Shown: one piece after another, positions 34,533 through 44,242 of the stretch
How positions within the stretch are numbered: position 1 is the stretch's first letter
How the letters are laid out: every line of letters begins with the position of its first letter
From: CBDDFV01 sp965227335
Lineage (GTDB): Bacteria; Planctomycetota; Phycisphaerae; Phycisphaerales; SM1A02
Assembly (NCBI GenBank): GCA_965227335.1
Contig: CBDDFV010000012.1
Location: 186,001 to 250,000 of the forward strand
Direction: 5' to 3'
DNA length: 64,000 bases
The notes under the pieces: model-generated
What the model saw: the letters and a program-made list of their open reading frames with translations, nothing else
Database searches by the model: none
Told to the model about the DNA's origin: nothing
Position numbers and translations under genes: made by a program

Positions 34533-35588
34533 ATGCCGCTGACCGTATTCGCGTTGTCGTCCGCCCCGGTGCTCGCCGCGCTGCTGCTGACGCACCCCGG
34601 CCATGAGCCGCCGATGGAGACCCGACCCGCCGCGATCTCCGCCGCCCCCGTCGCGCTCGCCGCCGCCGTCGGGACGCTCGGACAGGGCGAGTTCACGTAC
34701 GTGCCGGATGCGGACTGGCCGCAGTTGCCGGACGACGTGACCCTCGGCAACACGCACGGCGGGATCGTGATCGATCCGGAGGGGCGAGTCTGCTTCAATA
34801 CGGACACGGCGCGGTCGATCGTGAAGATCGGCGCCGACGGAGCGTTCGTGGAGGCGGTGGCGAATCGGTATCCCGGTCTGCACAACATGCAGATCGTGGA
34901 CGAGCCGGACGGAACGTTCATCTACGCCGCGCACCTCTTCGGCAAGCAGGCGGTCAAGCTGCGTCTGGACGGTTCGCTGGTGTGGGCGATCGGCGTCCCG
35001 ATGGAGTCGGGCCGGTATGCGAACGCGGAGCAGTTCAACCCGACGGCGGTCGTGCGCGGCCCGGACGGACGCATCTACGTCGCCGACGGCTACGGACAGA
35101 ACTGGATCCACATCTTCAATCCCGATCTCTCCTACGCGTCCTCCTTCGGCGGGCGCGGCGGCGAACCGGGGCAGTTCGTCACGTGTCACGGACTCGCCAT
35201 CGATCCGCGTGGCGACGAACCGCGTCTCCTCGTCTGCGATCGCGAGAACCGCCGCCTGCAGCACTTCGACTTCGACGGCAATCCTCTCGGCGTCATCGCG
35301 ACGGATCTGCGTCGCCCGTGCTCGGTCTCCTTCTGGGGGGAGTACGTCGCGGTGGCGGAACTGGAGGGGCGGGTCACGATCCTCGACGGGGACAACGAGG
35401 TCGTGACGCATCTCGGCGACAACCCGGAGCGCGGCCAGTGGGCGAACAACGGCGTTCCGGTCGAGGCGTGGACCCCGGGCGTCTTCACGGCCCCGCACGC
35501 GGTCTGTTTTGACGACGCCGGCAACCTGTACGTGATGGACTGGAACCGCAGCGGACGGATGAGCCGGCTCGTGCGCACGCCGGAGTGA
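34533..35588 (+). CDS. exported six-bladed beta-propeller (NHL-type) protein
   Basis: 351 residues. A hydrophobic signal-like N-terminus (MPLTVFALSSAPVLAALLLT) precedes a propeller built from repeats such as GIVIDPEGRVCFNTDTARSI, AVVRGPDGRIYVADGYGQNW, GLAIDPRGDEPRLLVCDREN and AVCFDDAGNLYVMDWN. NHL propellers bind partners or act as lyase-type scaffolds; no catalytic residues can be assigned. A very strong ribosome site, GAGGAGGAGG, lies five bases before the ATG. It converges with the HtrA gene. Confidence 0.85.
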   Translation: MPLTVFALSSAPVLAALLLTHPGHEPPMETRPAAISAAPVALAAAVGTLGQGEFTYVPDADWPQLPDDVTLGNTHGGIVIDPEGRVCFNTDTARSIVKIGADGAFVEAVANRYPGLHNMQIVDEPDGTFIYAAHLFGKQAVKLRLDGSLVWAIGVPMESGRYANAEQFNPTAVVRGPDGRIYVADGYGQNWIHIFNPDLSYASSFGGRGGEPGQFVTCHGLAIDPRGDEPRLLVCDRENRRLQHFDFDGNPLGVIATDLRRPCSVSFWGEYVAVAELEGRVTILDGDNEVVTHLGDNPERGQWANNGVPVEAWTPGVFTAPHAVCFDDAGNLYVMDWNRSGRMSRLVRTPE

Positions 35589-35671
35589 CCTGACGACACG
35601 AAACCGCCGAGCCGTCACAAGGGACGACCCGGCGGGGAGGGAACGCTCGTTGGATCCGCGAATCGCGGTGA

Positions 35672-37144
35672 TCAGTCCGCCTGGAGGAAGACGAAGCGTC
35701 GCATGTCGCCGCGCCGGAGGGTGAGGCGGACGCCGTCTTCGAGGTCGTACTGCTTCAGCGCGTTGCGGAAGCTGCGCAGGTCGTCGACCGCGGTGTTCTG
35801 CACGTGCGTGATCACGTCGCCGCGCGAGACGCCCGCTTCCGCCGCGGCGCTGTACGGTTCCACCGCCGCCACGACCACGCCGTCAACGTCGCCGTCGAGA
35901 CGCAACTGCCGCCTGACGTCAGGCGTGAGCGTCTGCACCTTGAGGCCGAGGTTCAGGTCTTCGCCATCGGCGCTCGGAACCGCGGCGACCTCGGTGGTCG
36001 GCAGCTCCTCGATCGTCACCGTGAACGACCGTCGCTCGCCGTCGCGGAAGACCGTGACGTCGACGTCCGTCCCGGGATCGATGCCCGCGACTTCGAGCCG
36101 CAGCTTCGAGATGGCCGTCACCGGAGTCCCGTCGAGCGCAATGATGATGTCGCCGGGCTGCAGACCCGCTTGCGCGGCCGGGCCGTCCGGCGTCAGCTCA
36201 TTGACAAGCGCGCCGTCGGTGGAGTCGTAGCCGAACGACTGCGCCATGCCTTCGGAAAGATCCTGGATGAGCACGCCCAGGTAGCCGCGCACGACGCGAC
36301 CATCCGCGATGAGTTCGTCCATGACGTCCTTCGCCATGTTGACGGGGATCGCGAAGCCGACGCCGACGCTGCCGCCGGTGCGCGAGAGAATCGCCGTGTT
36401 GATCCCGATCACCTCGCCCCGCAGGTTCACAAGCGGACCGCCGCTGTTGCCGCGGTTGATCGCGGCGTCGGTCTGGATGAAGTCCTCATAATCGGTGATG
36501 CCCATGCGATTCCGACCGGTCGCGCTGACGATGCCGGCGGTGATCGTGGACGAGAGACCGAACGGGTTGCCCGCCGCGACGACCCACTGGCCGACACGGA
36601 GCGTGTCCGAATCGCCGAGCGCGGCGGGCGTGAGGCCGCCGGCGTCGATCTTCAGGACGGCGAGATCGGTCTTCGGGTCCGTGCCGACGATCTCAGCGCG
36701 ATACTCGCTCGCATCGGCGAAGACGACATCGACTTCGGTCGCGTCCTCGACGACGTGGTTGTTGGTCAGGATGAAGCCGTCAGCGCTGACGACGACGCCC
36801 GAGCCCTCGCCGCGCTGAATCTGCTTCCGCGCCGGCGATTCTTCGTTCTGCGGGGCGCGGCGGGGCAATCCGAAGAACTCTTCAAACGGCGAGTCGAAGG
36901 GAAAGCGAGGCATGCCGTTCATCGCGGGCACTTCAATCTCGCGGGTCGAGCGGATGGTGACGACGGACGGGCCGATCGTCTCGGCGACGTATTCGAACGC
37001 GCCGGACAGCGCATCGGCGTGTTCGATCGATGCGGAGGGGGCGGCGGGGCGCGGCGTATCGGACGCGGTCGCGTTCGTGAGCGCGACGCCTCCGAGCAGC
37101 AGCATCGCACCGCCGAGGGAGCAGAGCGTGAGCGGGGTGTTCAT
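35672..37144 (-). CDS. HtrA/DegP-type serine protease
   Basis: 490 residues. A signal-like N-terminus (LTLCSLGGAMLLLGGVAL) is followed by a trypsin-like domain with the triad His in ILTNNHVVEDA, Asp in PKTDLAVLKI and Ser in RGNSGGPLVN. Two PDZ domains follow (RGYLGVLIQDLSEGMAQSFG; VDGVVVAAVEPYSAAAEAGV). It degrades or refolds damaged envelope proteins. ATG 37144 has AGGAG upstream. It lies 89 bases behind the small heat-shock gene on the same strand, so the pair may be a stress operon. Confidence 0.95.
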   Translation of the reverse strand: MNTPLTLCSLGGAMLLLGGVALTNATASDTPRPAAPSASIEHADALSGAFEYVAETIGPSVVTIRSTREIEVPAMNGMPRFPFDSPFEEFFGLPRRAPQNEESPARKQIQRGEGSGVVVSADGFILTNNHVVEDATEVDVVFADASEYRAEIVGTDPKTDLAVLKIDAGGLTPAALGDSDTLRVGQWVVAAGNPFGLSSTITAGIVSATGRNRMGITDYEDFIQTDAAINRGNSGGPLVNLRGEVIGINTAILSRTGGSVGVGFAIPVNMAKDVMDELIADGRVVRGYLGVLIQDLSEGMAQSFGYDSTDGALVNELTPDGPAAQAGLQPGDIIIALDGTPVTAISKLRLEVAGIDPGTDVDVTVFRDGERRSFTVTIEELPTTEVAAVPSADGEDLNLGLKVQTLTPDVRRQLRLDGDVDGVVVAAVEPYSAAAEAGVSRGDVITHVQNTAVDDLRSFRNALKQYDLEDGVRLTLRRGDMRRFVFLQAD

Positions 37145-37233
37145 CGTGGGGATCTCCTGCGCGTCGCCGCGCAACAAGGCGACGTCGGAACGTCGCGGGG
37201 TCTCGAGAGAAGAGTGCGTCGGATTCGTACGCG

Positions 37234-37671
37234 TCAGCCGGCGTCCGGGTTCGCGCGGGACGCCTTCACATCGATGCGTCGACGGCGTGAATGGTCCGAC
37301 TTTGGCATGCGGACGATCAGGACGCCGTCGTGCAGCGTGGCCTCGACGCCGTCCGCCTCCACCGAAGCGGGGAGTGCGATGGTGCGTTCGAAGACGCCGG
37401 CGAACCGTTCGCGCTGAAGCGCGCGGACGTCATCCGGCGAGACGGCCGGGCGTTCGCCGCGAATGGTGAGGTGGTCGTGCGTGAGCGTGACTTCGACATC
37501 GTCCATCGAGAGCCCGGGCAGCTCCGCCTCCACCACGATGTGATCGGCGTCCTCCCACGCATTGAGGAGGGGGTACGGCGCGGTGCGTCCGGGCGCATGG
37601 TGATCGCCGAGCACGCGGTCGAAGGAGCGGCTCAGACCCAGGGGTTCAGCGAACGGCGAGTGATGCAGCAT
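37234..37671 (-). CDS. small heat-shock protein (Hsp20/alpha-crystallin)
   Basis: 145 residues. The alpha-crystallin domain spans about 40-130: HIVVEAELPGLSMDDVEVTL, LTIRGERP, FERTIALPASVEADGVEATL and the closing HDGVLIVRMPK. It has a short N-terminal arm and no clear I-x-I/V tail. It should hold unfolding proteins in the cytoplasm. The next gene downstream is the HtrA protease, fitting a shared protein-quality role. Confidence 0.95.
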   Translation of the reverse strand: MLHHSPFAEPLGLSRSFDRVLGDHHAPGRTAPYPLLNAWEDADHIVVEAELPGLSMDDVEVTLTHDHLTIRGERPAVSPDDVRALQRERFAGVFERTIALPASVEADGVEATLHDGVLIVRMPKSDHSRRRRIDVKASRANPDAG

Positions 37672-37923
37672 CGGAGAGCCTCCTGTGAATGGGACGAAAG
37701 TGAATGGGACGAAGATGGTGAGCGGTCAGACCGGACGGACCCGGACACCCCGGACCCGCGGCTCAGGACCATCGTGCGACCAGCTCGCAACCCGCGCGCC
37801 AGCCCACAGCACGGAGACGCCCGCGATCAACGCCGGTTCCCGGGGTCGATCTGACAACACGGGCCGTCCGCGACTGCAATAATGGCAGTCCTGCCCTGCC
37901 CCGCTTCCCCCCGGAGTTCCGCC

Positions 37924-38310
37924 ATGGCCCTTCCTCGTCATTCCGTCGCCGCCGCCGTCATGCCGATCGTCGTCCTCGTCCTGCTGTCCGGTTGCACATG
38001 CGGCGAGTGCGCGGCGCCGTCGAGCCAGCCCGCCCTCGAATCCAACCATCAGGTGCTGTCCGACGCCCTCGTCGAGGCGTCATGCGGGCAGTGTCAGTTC
38101 GGGATGGCGGGCGAAGGATGCGACCTCGCGGTGCGGCTCGACGGGGCCTCGTATTACGTCGACGGATCGCACATCGACGGGCATGGCGATGCGCACGCGC
38201 ACGACGGCCTGTGCAACGCGGTGCGTGACGCACGCGTGAGCGGCGAGGTCGTGAACGGGCGTGTTCGGGCGTCGTCGTTCGAACTGGTGGACGGAGGCGG
38301 GACACCCTGA
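37924..38310 (+). CDS. lipoprotein with DUF6370-like domain
   Basis: 128 residues. A signal peptide with lipobox LLSGC (residues about 9-23) indicates a membrane lipoprotein. The remainder has a compact cysteine/histidine-rich domain: ASCGQCQFGMAGEGCDLAVR, YYVDGSHIDGHGDAHAHDG, LCNAVRDARVSGEVVNGR. This closely resembles the small DUF6370-type proteins known from Bacteroidota and Planctomycetota. The Cys and His residues suggest metal binding; the function is not established. GGAG lies seven bases before the ATG. Confidence 0.8.
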   Translation: MALPRHSVAAAVMPIVVLVLLSGCTCGECAAPSSQPALESNHQVLSDALVEASCGQCQFGMAGEGCDLAVRLDGASYYVDGSHIDGHGDAHAHDGLCNAVRDARVSGEVVNGRVRASSFELVDGGGTP

Positions 38311-38404
38311 CGGGGCCGGAGCGGCGGTTTTCCGGTTTTCTCTCTGATCCGGGCCCGGTCCTGTTCACAATGGACAGGTGTCACCGGGCATCGGAGGAGA
38401 GACC

Positions 38405-41209
38405 ATGCGTCATCGCTGTTCGTTCGTCATCCCGTCGCTCATCGCCGGCGGTCTCGTGTGTCTTGCGTCGCCCGCCCGGGGGTTTGACTTCGAATGGGTG
38501 GGCGGGGCGAGCCAGAACTGGTTCGACGCCGCGAACTGGCAGGAGAACGGCAGTCCGACCAAGGACGTCCCGGGCTGCGACCAGGCGGGCGTCGCCGCGG
38601 TGATCAAGGGCGGCTTCGGCCCGATCCTGACCCGGTGCGAGTTCGGCACGATCAGCCTCGGGTCGGTGAACAGTCAGAGTCGGCTCGACATCAACGACAC
38701 GATGACGCTCGCAGGTCCGTCGGTCCTCACGGACCCGGTCAGCCTCGACTTCTTCCGCGTCGTCGCCAATTCGTCGCTCGAACTTGAGGGCGCGAACGGC
38801 GTCCTCGATCGGGGCGAACTCGACGGGACCGGGATCGTCTTCAACAACGGTACGATCAACCTCGACGGCGTCGGCATCAAGGTCGCCTTTCACAACACGG
38901 GCACGGTCAACCAGACCAGCGACACGTTCCTCACGACCGGCGTCGGCGGCGACCCGACGATCACCAACACCGGCGTCTGGAGCGGACGGGGCGGCGTCGC
39001 TCAGTTCGGGGCGAACACGTCGTTCGAGAACGACGGCGGAACCGTGCGGGCCGATGGACCCACCATCCTCCGCTTCACGATTCCGCTGCACATGTCCGAG
39101 GGCGGCGGGACGCTTCACGCGCAATCCGGCGACCTGCGGATCAGCCTCGGCGGCACGCACGCGGGCGCGGGCTCGTATCTCGCGGATGACGGGCGGACGC
39201 TGATCTTCGATCTGTTCCCCGGCGCCCTGCCGGTGACGATCGCGGGCGACTACGCGGCCAGCGGCGCGGGCGATCTCCGACTCGCGAACGAGATGATCAT
39301 CGAAGCCGATGCATCGCTGACCGCCAACCTCACGGGCGACGACGGGTTCCTGCTCGACACCGGGGCGGCGATGACCATCAACGGGACCTTCACCAACAAC
39401 GGAACCATGACGTGGAAGTCGGGATCAATCGACGCGGGGCTTGATTCCACCGCCACGAACACGGGAAGCGTGCGCATCGCGAGCGGCGGATCGTCGACCC
39501 CGACCCTCGCCACGTTCAGCGAGTTGACGAACCAGGGGACGTGGCGGGTTGAAAGCGACTTCCAGGTCGACGTGGCCGCGGCGTTCGTGACGGAGTCAGG
39601 GGGCGTGGTCGAAGTTCGAGGGGGCGATCTCGAAGGCCTCGGGCTCGTCGAAGTCAACCTGAACGGGTTGCTGCTGCGTCCGATCGATGCGCCGGGAACC
39701 TTCAGCCGGGTGCTGGCCGTCTGTCATCTGGACGGCGGCCAGTTGATCAGCGAAGCCGGCGAGATTCGCTTCCAGGGCGGCGGACTCTGGAGGAAGGCCG
39801 GCGTCGAGCCGCAGGAGAACGCCACGATCGCGTTGTGGGCGGGCGACTACGACATCACCGGCGGACTGGCGGAGGCGGTGACGTTCAGCGGCGACGGCGT
39901 CCTGTCCGTACGGGCCGGCGGCACGCTTCGGTGCGACGGCGTCGCCAACAACGACATCGGCATGGACGGGATCGGGGCCTTCCGGCTCGGCGAGAGCGGC
40001 AGCGGCGGCACGCTGACGGGCGGCGGCGTCTTCCGGAATCGCGGCTACCTGCTCGTCAATGGTCAGACGATCGACGTCGGCGGCGGCGGTGAACCGGTGA
40101 TCCCGGAGCAGACCAACGCACTCGTGAACACCGGGCTCGTCCAGACCGGGTCCCCGAACACCAAGATCTCCGGTCTCTTCGAGTGCGTCGACGGCGGCGA
40201 ATTCGACGTCGATCACAACACCCAGGTCGTCCTCAACGACAATGGGGACGGCGTGCTCGGGGCCGGCGATAACGGACTGATCACGCAGACGAACGCCACG
40301 GTCTCCGTCGTCGAAGGCGCGGGCGTCTTCGTGGCCGGAGGCGAGTGGCGACTGGACGGAACGTCCAACCTCTCCGGCGCGGGCTCGCTGTCGGTCGGCG
40401 GCCTCATCCGGAAGACGGGCGCCGGGACGGAATCCGTCGTCTCCCTCGCCGAAGTGAACTTCTTCGGCGGCGCGGTCGTCAAGGTCGAGAGCGGCACGCT
40501 CCTGTGGGACGGGGAGATCACCGGGGGGTCGAAGACGGAGGTCGATTACTGCGTCACGGCGGACGGGATCCTCGAAGCCGCGGACGGCATGGTGACGAAC
40601 GAACTCGAGGATGCGGTCGACGAACTGAAGGCGGAAGCGACATCCGGCGCCGCCGCCGGGCCCGGCGCACCGCCGCGCCTGATCACGCCGCTCCTGCAGC
40701 ACGGCGGGCGTCTCCGTCCGGGCGGCCCGGACGGGACCGGCCGGTTCGTGGTCGAGGGCGACATGGTGATCCTCGAGACCGGCATCCTCGCCGCGAGCAT
40801 CGGGGGACCGACCGCGGGCGTCGATCACGATCAGCTCACCGTCACCGGCGACGTCACGCTGGGCGGCCGGCTGCGTCTGCACCTCGTCAACGACTACACG
40901 CCGACGCCCGGCGACACGTTCGTCATCCTCGCGGCGGACGGCGGGGTGACCGGCGACTTCGACCAGGTGATCGCCGACGGCGGCTGGACGGTCGATGTGG
41001 TCGGAAGCTCGGTCGTCGCCACGTTCAACGCGGCGCCGACGTGCGCACCGGACTTCGACCTCGACGGCGGCGTCGGCCCGTCCGACCTGGCGGCGCTGCT
41101 GGCCCAGTGGGGCTTCGCCCCGAGTTCCGCCGCGGATTTCAACGGCGATGACCAGGTCGACGCGGCGGACCTCGCGACGCTCCTCGCCACATGGGGCGGG
41201 TGTTCGTAA
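38405..41209 (+). CDS. large exported beta-repeat protein with dockerin-like C-terminus
   Basis: 934 residues. A signal peptide ends SPARGF (about residue 24). The body is a long series of Gly/Asp/Thr/Asn-rich strands, e.g. GTIS-LGSVN, NNGTINLDGVGIKV, TNTGVWSGRGG, TFTNNGTMTWKSGS, NTGLVQTGSPNTKI, as in beta-helix passenger proteins. It lacks an autotransporter barrel. Residues about 885-934 hold two dockerin-like repeats, DFDLDGGVGPSDLAALLAQW and DFNGDDQVDAADLATLLATW, ending in a Cys. It may be a surface or matrix protein. GGAGGAGA precedes the ATG. Confidence 0.85.
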   Translation: MRHRCSFVIPSLIAGGLVCLASPARGFDFEWVGGASQNWFDAANWQENGSPTKDVPGCDQAGVAAVIKGGFGPILTRCEFGTISLGSVNSQSRLDINDTMTLAGPSVLTDPVSLDFFRVVANSSLELEGANGVLDRGELDGTGIVFNNGTINLDGVGIKVAFHNTGTVNQTSDTFLTTGVGGDPTITNTGVWSGRGGVAQFGANTSFENDGGTVRADGPTILRFTIPLHMSEGGGTLHAQSGDLRISLGGTHAGAGSYLADDGRTLIFDLFPGALPVTIAGDYAASGAGDLRLANEMIIEADASLTANLTGDDGFLLDTGAAMTINGTFTNNGTMTWKSGSIDAGLDSTATNTGSVRIASGGSSTPTLATFSELTNQGTWRVESDFQVDVAAAFVTESGGVVEVRGGDLEGLGLVEVNLNGLLLRPIDAPGTFSRVLAVCHLDGGQLISEAGEIRFQGGGLWRKAGVEPQENATIALWAGDYDITGGLAEAVTFSGDGVLSVRAGGTLRCDGVANNDIGMDGIGAFRLGESGSGGTLTGGGVFRNRGYLLVNGQTIDVGGGGEPVIPEQTNALVNTGLVQTGSPNTKISGLFECVDGGEFDVDHNTQVVLNDNGDGVLGAGDNGLITQTNATVSVVEGAGVFVAGGEWRLDGTSNLSGAGSLSVGGLIRKTGAGTESVVSLAEVNFFGGAVVKVESGTLLWDGEITGGSKTEVDYCVTADGILEAADGMVTNELEDAVDELKAEATSGAAAGPGAPPRLITPLLQHGGRLRPGGPDGTGRFVVEGDMVILETGILAASIGGPTAGVDHDQLTVTGDVTLGGRLRLHLVNDYTPTPGDTFVILAADGGVTGDFDQVIADGGWTVDVVGSSVVATFNAAPTCAPDFDLDGGVGPSDLAALLAQWGFAPSSAADFNGDDQVDAADLATLLATWGGCS

Positions 41210-41235
41210 GGCCACGTCGCCGACGCGCGAAACGA

Positions 41236-41270
41236 AACGGGCCGACGGACGCCATCGCGCCGCCGGCCCG
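41236..41270. terminator. hairpin between convergent exported-protein genes
   Basis: ACGGGCCG (41236-41243) pairs with CGGCCCGT (41263-41270) across a 19-base loop that can extend the stem partly. It is symmetrical and without a U-run, and lies between two convergent genes, so it may end both transcripts. Confidence 0.45.
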
Positions 41271-41293
41271 TCATCGATCGTCGCGGGTCGTCG

Positions 41294-42715
41294 CTATTCG
41301 CAGTCGCCCCACGCGGCGAGCAGAATGGCGAGATCCCCCGCATCGGTGACGCCGCTCCGGTCGAGATCCGTCGCGCCCGCCCGTCCCCACGCCGCGAGGA
41401 GCAACGCGAGGTCCGCGGCGTCGACGGCGCCGGATTCATCGAGATCGCCGATGCACGTCGTGTCCTCGGCGCGATACGCGTAGACCGCCTGCCGATCGGC
41501 GACGACCAGCGTTCCGTCGCTGAGCGCAGGGCCGCCCTGGTTCTGACGGTCGAGCGTGAGCGTGAAGTACGTCTGCGAGAGATCCGCGGGGAACGCCCAG
41601 AGTCGGCCGTTCGTCGGCGGATTGTTCGCCCAGCCGTTCGACAGATACACCGTGCCGTCCGTCCCGATCGCGGTCTTCGCGGAGAGGTTGCCGTCGGCGA
41701 TCGGCAGCACGCCGGCGGTGTCGATCACCGTCCCGTCCGCGGGGTCGAGCCGAACGAATTCGTTGTTGTCGAGGAAGGTGTAGACAGAGCCGTCGGCCCC
41801 GATCCCCGCCTCGTGCGAAGTCGTCCAGCGCACCGGGACATGCCATTTCTCCACCAGCGCGGCGCCGGTGTCCTCGAACGCGTACAGAAAGTCCGTGAAC
41901 ACGTTGTTCTGCGTGCGGCTGAGATACACCGTCCCGCCGTCCGGACTCACGAAGGGTGAATTCTGCACGGTGAACCCGACCATGATCGGCGAGTCGTAGA
42001 GTTCCTCGCCCGTCGCAAGGTCGATCTTGGTAATGACGTTGCCGCCCGGCGCGGCCTGGTCGATGAACACCCCGTCCGGCCCCAGCCCGCCGCCGCACCG
42101 TCCGCTCACGGGACAACTCCGATCCGTGTCCCACTCCGTCGCGCCGGTGGCGCCGTCGACGCGGGCGATGGTGTCAAGGTCGCCGACGATGATGTCGCCG
42201 TCGGGCGTGAAGACGAACCCGTCGTAGGCGAAGGTGCGGAGCGAGATCTCCGACTGCCACTGGATCGCGCCGGTGTTCACGTCGAGCGAGTAGAACGGCA
42301 GGTTCTTCGAGTTATCGCTGCGGGAAGCGTAGACGAGGCCGTTGGCGACGCCCCCGATCCACGCGATCCACTCCTCGTTCGGATCGCCGCCGTACGGCAG
42401 CGTGACGTTCCACAGCTCCGTCCCGGTCGCGAGGTCGAGACAGACGATCGCATCGTTGGCCGGACCGCCTACCGAGGGGAAGCCGGATTCGCGCACGACA
42501 AAGACACGTCCGTCCGACAGGTACGGATGCCAGGCGATGAGCGAGAAGTCGTCGTCGTTCTCCCACGCGAGGGTCGCATCGGTCGGACCGGCGGAGGTCG
42601 CCTGTCCGTTGCGTTGCGCGTTGCCGCCCATCACCGCCCAGTCCGCCCCCGCGGTGGCGCCGAGGGCCGTCATCGCCAGCGCGGCGGCCGTCGCCCGTCT
42701 GATCTCGTTCAACAC
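41294..42715 (-). CDS. exported PQQ-like beta-propeller protein with dockerin-like C-terminus
   Basis: 473 residues from a GTG (GGAAAG seven bases ahead). A signal peptide ends ATAGA (about residue 23). The propeller has PQQ-type blades: DAIVCLDLATGTELWNVTLP, NTGAIQWQSEI, ITKIDLATGEELYDSPI, EFVRLDPADGTVIDTAGVLP. The C-terminal repeats are DLDESGAVDAADLALLLAAW and DLDRSGVTDAGDLAILLAAW, ending CE. It is convergent with the preceding exported protein, which shares the same tail. No cofactor-binding catalytic residues are apparent. Confidence 0.87.
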   Translation of the reverse strand: MLNEIRRATAAALAMTALGATAGADWAVMGGNAQRNGQATSAGPTDATLAWENDDDFSLIAWHPYLSDGRVFVVRESGFPSVGGPANDAIVCLDLATGTELWNVTLPYGGDPNEEWIAWIGGVANGLVYASRSDNSKNLPFYSLDVNTGAIQWQSEISLRTFAYDGFVFTPDGDIIVGDLDTIARVDGATGATEWDTDRSCPVSGRCGGGLGPDGVFIDQAAPGGNVITKIDLATGEELYDSPIMVGFTVQNSPFVSPDGGTVYLSRTQNNVFTDFLYAFEDTGAALVEKWHVPVRWTTSHEAGIGADGSVYTFLDNNEFVRLDPADGTVIDTAGVLPIADGNLSAKTAIGTDGTVYLSNGWANNPPTNGRLWAFPADLSQTYFTLTLDRQNQGGPALSDGTLVVADRQAVYAYRAEDTTCIGDLDESGAVDAADLALLLAAWGRAGATDLDRSGVTDAGDLAILLAAWGDCE

Positions 42716-42839
42716 TGGTCTTTCCCCTTCCGATCGCGATTCAGCGTCCGCCCGTTCCGGCCGACCCGGGACGGGGCGATTCCCCGCTCTGAAAATCCTA
42801 CCGTGGGGATCCCCGATCGCCGCGATGATTCCGCCGAAT

Positions 42840-43094
42840 CTATTCCGCCGGCAGCATGGGCACGATGACTTCGGTGAAGAGGGCGAGGACGATGGTCATC
42901 GCGATGACGCCGAGGACGATCTGGAGGGTCATGATCAGGACCTGGCGCCAGTAGTGGCGAAAGTCGACGACGCGGAGGGCCTTGTAGATCATCGAGAGGC
43001 CGATGGACAGCGGGACGACGAGCGTCCACCACCAGTCGTGCACCCACTGCATGGGTTCGATGAAGGGGGTCCAGGCGAGCATCGAGGTGATCAT
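42840..43094 (-). CDS. small membrane protein, unknown
   Basis: 84 residues with two or three hydrophobic segments (WWWTLVVPLSIGLSMIYKAL; WRQVLIMTLQIVLGVIAMTI). The ATG overlaps the stop of the DUF6677-like gene (ATGA), so the two are probably made together and may form a small membrane complex. No family recognised with confidence. Confidence 0.75.
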   Translation of the reverse strand: MITSMLAWTPFIEPMQWVHDWWWTLVVPLSIGLSMIYKALRVVDFRHYWRQVLIMTLQIVLGVIAMTIVLALFTEVIVPMLPAE

Positions 43095-43537
43095 GCCGTC
43101 GCCTCGCGATCGGCCGGGTCGGCGGGGTCGCGTCGATGGTCGGTCCGGGGCACGAAGTGCAGGGCGTCGAGGATGACGACGACGTTCATGAGACCGGCGA
43201 GGGCGATGAAGAGCGTGCCCATCTCGGCGACGCGAGCGAGACCGACGGTGTCGTAGCGTCGGGGCGGGGGGATCTTCTTGACGTGGGACTGGTTGATGAA
43301 GTCCGCCGCGAGGACGATCGGCCCGCAGCCCGCCTGGGCGACGAACCAGAGCCGGTGTTCCTTGCGGTCGACGCAGTTGAAGCCGCCGATGAGGAGGCCG
43401 CTGATCACGAGGAAGAGGACGCCGGCCATCACGCCGAAGCCCCGTTTGCGTTCGCCGATCATGATGTGACCGAGGCCGGGCCAGAGCCAGGCGCAGATCG
43501 CGGCGAGGGGAGAGATGGCGGGCGTCGGATTCGACAT
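43091..43537 (-). CDS. DUF6677-like membrane protein
   Basis: 148 residues. Four hydrophobic stretches: AAICAWLWPGLGHIMIGE, FGVMAGVLFLVISGLLIGGF, a central stretch near GCGPIVLAADFIN, and FIALAGLMNVVVILDAL. The opening PGLGHI-x-GERKRGF recalls TM2-type and DUF6677 proteins of Planctomycetota. The C-terminus is charged (PRTDHRRDPADPADREATA). Translationally coupled to the small membrane protein downstream. Confidence 0.7.
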   Translation of the reverse strand: MSNPTPAISPLAAICAWLWPGLGHIMIGERKRGFGVMAGVLFLVISGLLIGGFNCVDRKEHRLWFVAQAGCGPIVLAADFINQSHVKKIPPPRRYDTVGLARVAEMGTLFIALAGLMNVVVILDALHFVPRTDHRRDPADPADREATA

Positions 43538-43762
43538 GCAGCGGGACCGGCGGGCGAAGACGGGGGCGGGAAACGGCCGATGAAGGAGACGTCGGGTCAG
43601 TGTCGGCCCGTGGGCGTCGATCCGCCGTGGGATCGGCGTGAGGCCGGGGCCGCCCGACCGGATCTCGTTCGACGCCGGTGCGGGAACGACGTAGTGTAGC
43701 GTGACGCCGGGCAGGGTGGGTCCGCGGGACGGATCCCCCTCGACGAGCAGGAGAGCACCGCG

Positions 43763-44182
43763 ATGGCCAAGTCAAAGGAAGCCGACGGCGGCCCCGAAGA
43801 ACGCGACGATCGACGGGACGTCGTGGATCGTCGGTCCGGGCTCGACCGACGCAACGCGCCCGATGCGGACGAGACGCCGGGGAAGGACACCAACCTCGAG
43901 CGAAGGCGCGGCCCGGGCCGCCGCCGCACCGACTTCATGCGCGACGCCGAGGAGGGCGAGTTCAACCGCGAGCAGTTCCTCTTCGTCCTCGCCATCGAGG
44001 AGTTCAAGAAGGTCAACGGCAAGAGCTTCCCCACCTGGACCGACGTCCTCGAGGTCATCCGCAAGCTCGGCTACCGCAAGACGATGCCGATGGAGCTCAC
44101 CCTCGGCGACCGCGCCGACGACTGGACCGAGAAGCCCGACGCCCCGAGCAACGTCTTCAAGGCGAGCCCGGACCGCGACTGA
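43763..44182 (+). CDS. small charged protein of unknown function
   Basis: 139 residues. The first 60 are highly charged with repeated D/E-RR patterns (DRRSGLDRRNAP, ERRRGPGRRRTDF). The rest is a folded helical domain: EEGEFNREQFLFVLAIEEFK, FPTWTDVLEVIRKLGYRKT. It could be a small RNA- or nucleic-acid-binding protein given the basic arm, but I do not recognise it. AGGAG lies ten bases before the ATG. It converges with the transporter gene. Confidence 0.75.
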   Translation: MAKSKEADGGPEERDDRRDVVDRRSGLDRRNAPDADETPGKDTNLERRRGPGRRRTDFMRDAEEGEFNREQFLFVLAIEEFKKVNGKSFPTWTDVLEVIRKLGYRKTMPMELTLGDRADDWTEKPDAPSNVFKASPDRD

Positions 44183-44242
44183 GCCGAGCGGGACCGTCCG
44201 GCGATCAGGTTCTCATACTCGACCCCGTGCGTCCGCTCACGC

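Noticed and set aside
38405..41209. Type V autotransporter
   Set aside because: The passenger-like repeats end in a dockerin-like tail; no C-terminal beta-barrel with alternating hydrophobic strands is present.
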